From Syngnathus acus (Eukaryota; Chordata; Actinopteri; Syngnathiformes; Syngnathidae): a stretch of DNA of 64,000 bases. Shown one piece after another: positions 62,400 through 64,000 of the stretch. The position numbers and the translations under genes were made by a program. How positions within the stretch are numbered: the first letter of the stretch is position 1; each line of letters opens with the position of its first letter. The notes below the pieces were generated by a model. The model ran no database searches. It saw only the letters and a list, made by a program, of their open reading frames with translations, and had not been told where the DNA came from. Where the stretch lies: contig NC_051095.1 of assembly GCF_901709675.1 (NCBI RefSeq), positions 13,157,456-13,221,455 on the forward strand, written 5' to 3'.

Positions 62400-64000
62400 A
62401 GAATTTGCAAGTGAATATGGTTTCAAGTACTTTCAATTGCAAATTATCATTAGTTTCTTTGCAATGTTTTCCGCTCATCTAATCCATGCTAACAGTGAAC
62501 TAATAGGGATGTTGAAATTTAAGTACAAGGACTGAAACACAACCCTCCCTATAAAGACCTAGCCAAGCCGCTGCTGGCTAATGATCCACCTTGTCTTTGT
62601 TCTGTAAATCTTCGCTAAAATACTGTCTAAATCCACCCTGAACAGATGATACAAACACCTTATAAACGCTTGTAAGCTCTATTAATTACTAAATAGACTA
62701 GCCTTTTGCTACAACACGGTCTGGGTCGACACCCCCCCTTTTTTTTTTTGCCTCATCAGTGTCACTGAAACCAGCAGTGGATTAAGTGCCTTTGAAACCG
62801 CACGGATAAACAAAACAAAAGACAGTATCTCTCCAACCAGGTGTCGGCCCCAGTGCACACTCCAAAAAGGTCAGAAATGGTTGGCCCAGCTGCGGTCGCA
62901 CAGGCTCCACGTGCATTGTTTCGCTCGACTGGACGTCTTAGGAATTGTCTTGGCTAGATTTTTTTTTCATTGAGAGCTGTCACCAGTGTTGACAGGCAAG
63001 AGTTGCCCTTGGCTTTGCCGCTGTTTAGACAGGTGTTTTTGCAAAGAAAACAACCGCAGCTCATTTCCAAGCTCAGACCCGCACTATATTGTCACGTCTC
63101 TACAGACGGAAGCAAAGAATATCAGCACAGGAATAATGCTGGAGAAAGGGCGAGGCTTTGCTAAACTGGTGCACGTCAAGGTTGGATGGCTCAAAACGTT
63201 TCTTCCTGTTTGTGTGAGGCATTTTTGATAATTCCACAAATACGTATACCTGATGTACAAGTTCAGATCTGGAGCGCAATAATTGACATTATGTTTTAAA
63301 ATAAAATATGGCATGGAAAAACATGGCAGAGCAAAAGCTTTCGCAGACAACAATTCTACTTCCCAATTCTCGATTTTCATTTATTTTGTTCAATGTATGT
63401 ACTGTATGTCGACACATCAAACTGTTGTAAATAATATTTGGAAAAAGAAAAGGTTTTCTACTTCTTTTTTGGTGAGGTGTTGCTCATATGCTGTAGGCTC
63501 CCTTCATCATCTGGGAGAATATCGACTACAGTGGGGTCAAGTGCACAGCGTTTAAAAGGCTGCAAAGGTTGTGCCGGCTGAATTCCGCCCATCTCATTTA
63601 CGCTCGGAATGTACATGTACTAAGCTTTCTTCTCACAGTGAGTTTTTTTTACATACTGTTGCTTTCATGTTTTCTTTTGCTTAGTTCTTTGCAGTCTCCG
63701 AACATGACGGCTTTCATTGTGAAACTAAAACACATCATCACCCTTCTTCCTGCTCTCTGACCTTTCCGCCAGTCCATTCCGCCTGCTTATCCTCATCTTT
63801 TCAGTCTTTGCGTCTTCTTGCAGGGACTTTGCAATGAGTTAAAAAAAAGTCCCTAAGTAATAAAAAAAAAAAAAGGCACGTAATCTTGTAAGAGGCCCAT
63901 AGTTGTGGGCTGTGCAATGTTCTTGCGTGGGCAGTGATGGGCCAACACCCTGGTGATTACCCACTCACCCATCTTCCATTCTGCACCTGTGCCAGAGTGG
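62400..64000. other. Region downstream of rab28, no gene recognised
   Basis: Only short open frames are present, none with a recognised protein family. Poly-A or poly-T runs occur at about 62737-62750 and 63840-63875. No repeat family or RNA gene was identified. Confidence 0.5.

Noticed and set aside
62970-63228. Small open frames downstream of rab28
   Set aside because: Two overlapping phases are open and neither resembles a known protein.

Overview
The window is vertebrate nuclear DNA, most likely from a percomorph teleost. It holds multi-exon genes with GT-AG introns, AATAAA poly(A) signals, many diverged teleost interspersed repeats, a tRNA-derived SINE and a nuclear tRNA-Leu gene. No prokaryotic, viral or CRISPR-like content was seen. 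Gene models were built by joining exons by eye from reading frame, splice sites and recalled family sequences. No alignment, transcript or database search was run.

Layout: (1) 91-3362, minus strand: cops6, COP9 signalosome subunit 6, ten coding exons with a probable GC-AG first intron. (2) 3689-6075, plus strand: an fbxl12-like F-box/LRR gene that starts 327 bp from cops6, head to head, across an NRF1-type promoter. (3) 6.1-8.9 kb: repeat-rich spacer. (4) 9043-12870, plus: aurkb, Aurora kinase B, with a cell-cycle type promoter (two CCAAT boxes, a CHR and an E2F-like site). (5) 13235-13316, plus: tRNA-Leu(AAG). (6) 13901-24224, plus: bod1l1 in about 27 coding exons, with a BOD1/Shg1 N-terminus, a 24-bp coding minisatellite and several AT-hook-like motifs. 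(7) 24.2-28.8 kb: AT-rich intergenic DNA containing a conserved-element candidate. (8) 28792-33473, plus: nkx3-2 (bapx1), two exons. (9) 33.5-36.8 kb: intergenic. (10) 36847-61694, plus: rab28, with a 12.4-kb fourth intron and two alternative terminal exons that encode different CaaX tails. (11) 61.7-64 kb: no recognised gene.

bod1l1, nkx3-2 and rab28 lie in the same order and relative orientation as human BOD1L1, NKX3-2 and RAB28 on chromosome 4p15. This supports orthology and suggests a regulatory block in which rab28 introns and the flanking gaps could carry nkx3-2 enhancers. The remaining genes act in protein turnover (cops6 and fbxl12 both in cullin-RING ligase biology), mitosis (aurkb and the BOD1 family) and cilia (rab28). 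No unprecedented system was identified. The most useful leads are the rab28 alternative CaaX exons, an RFX X-box upstream of rab28, the bod1l1 coding minisatellite, the duplicated CCAAT module upstream of nkx3-2, the aurkb promoter architecture, and a perfect-core inverted repeat at 34.9 kb.
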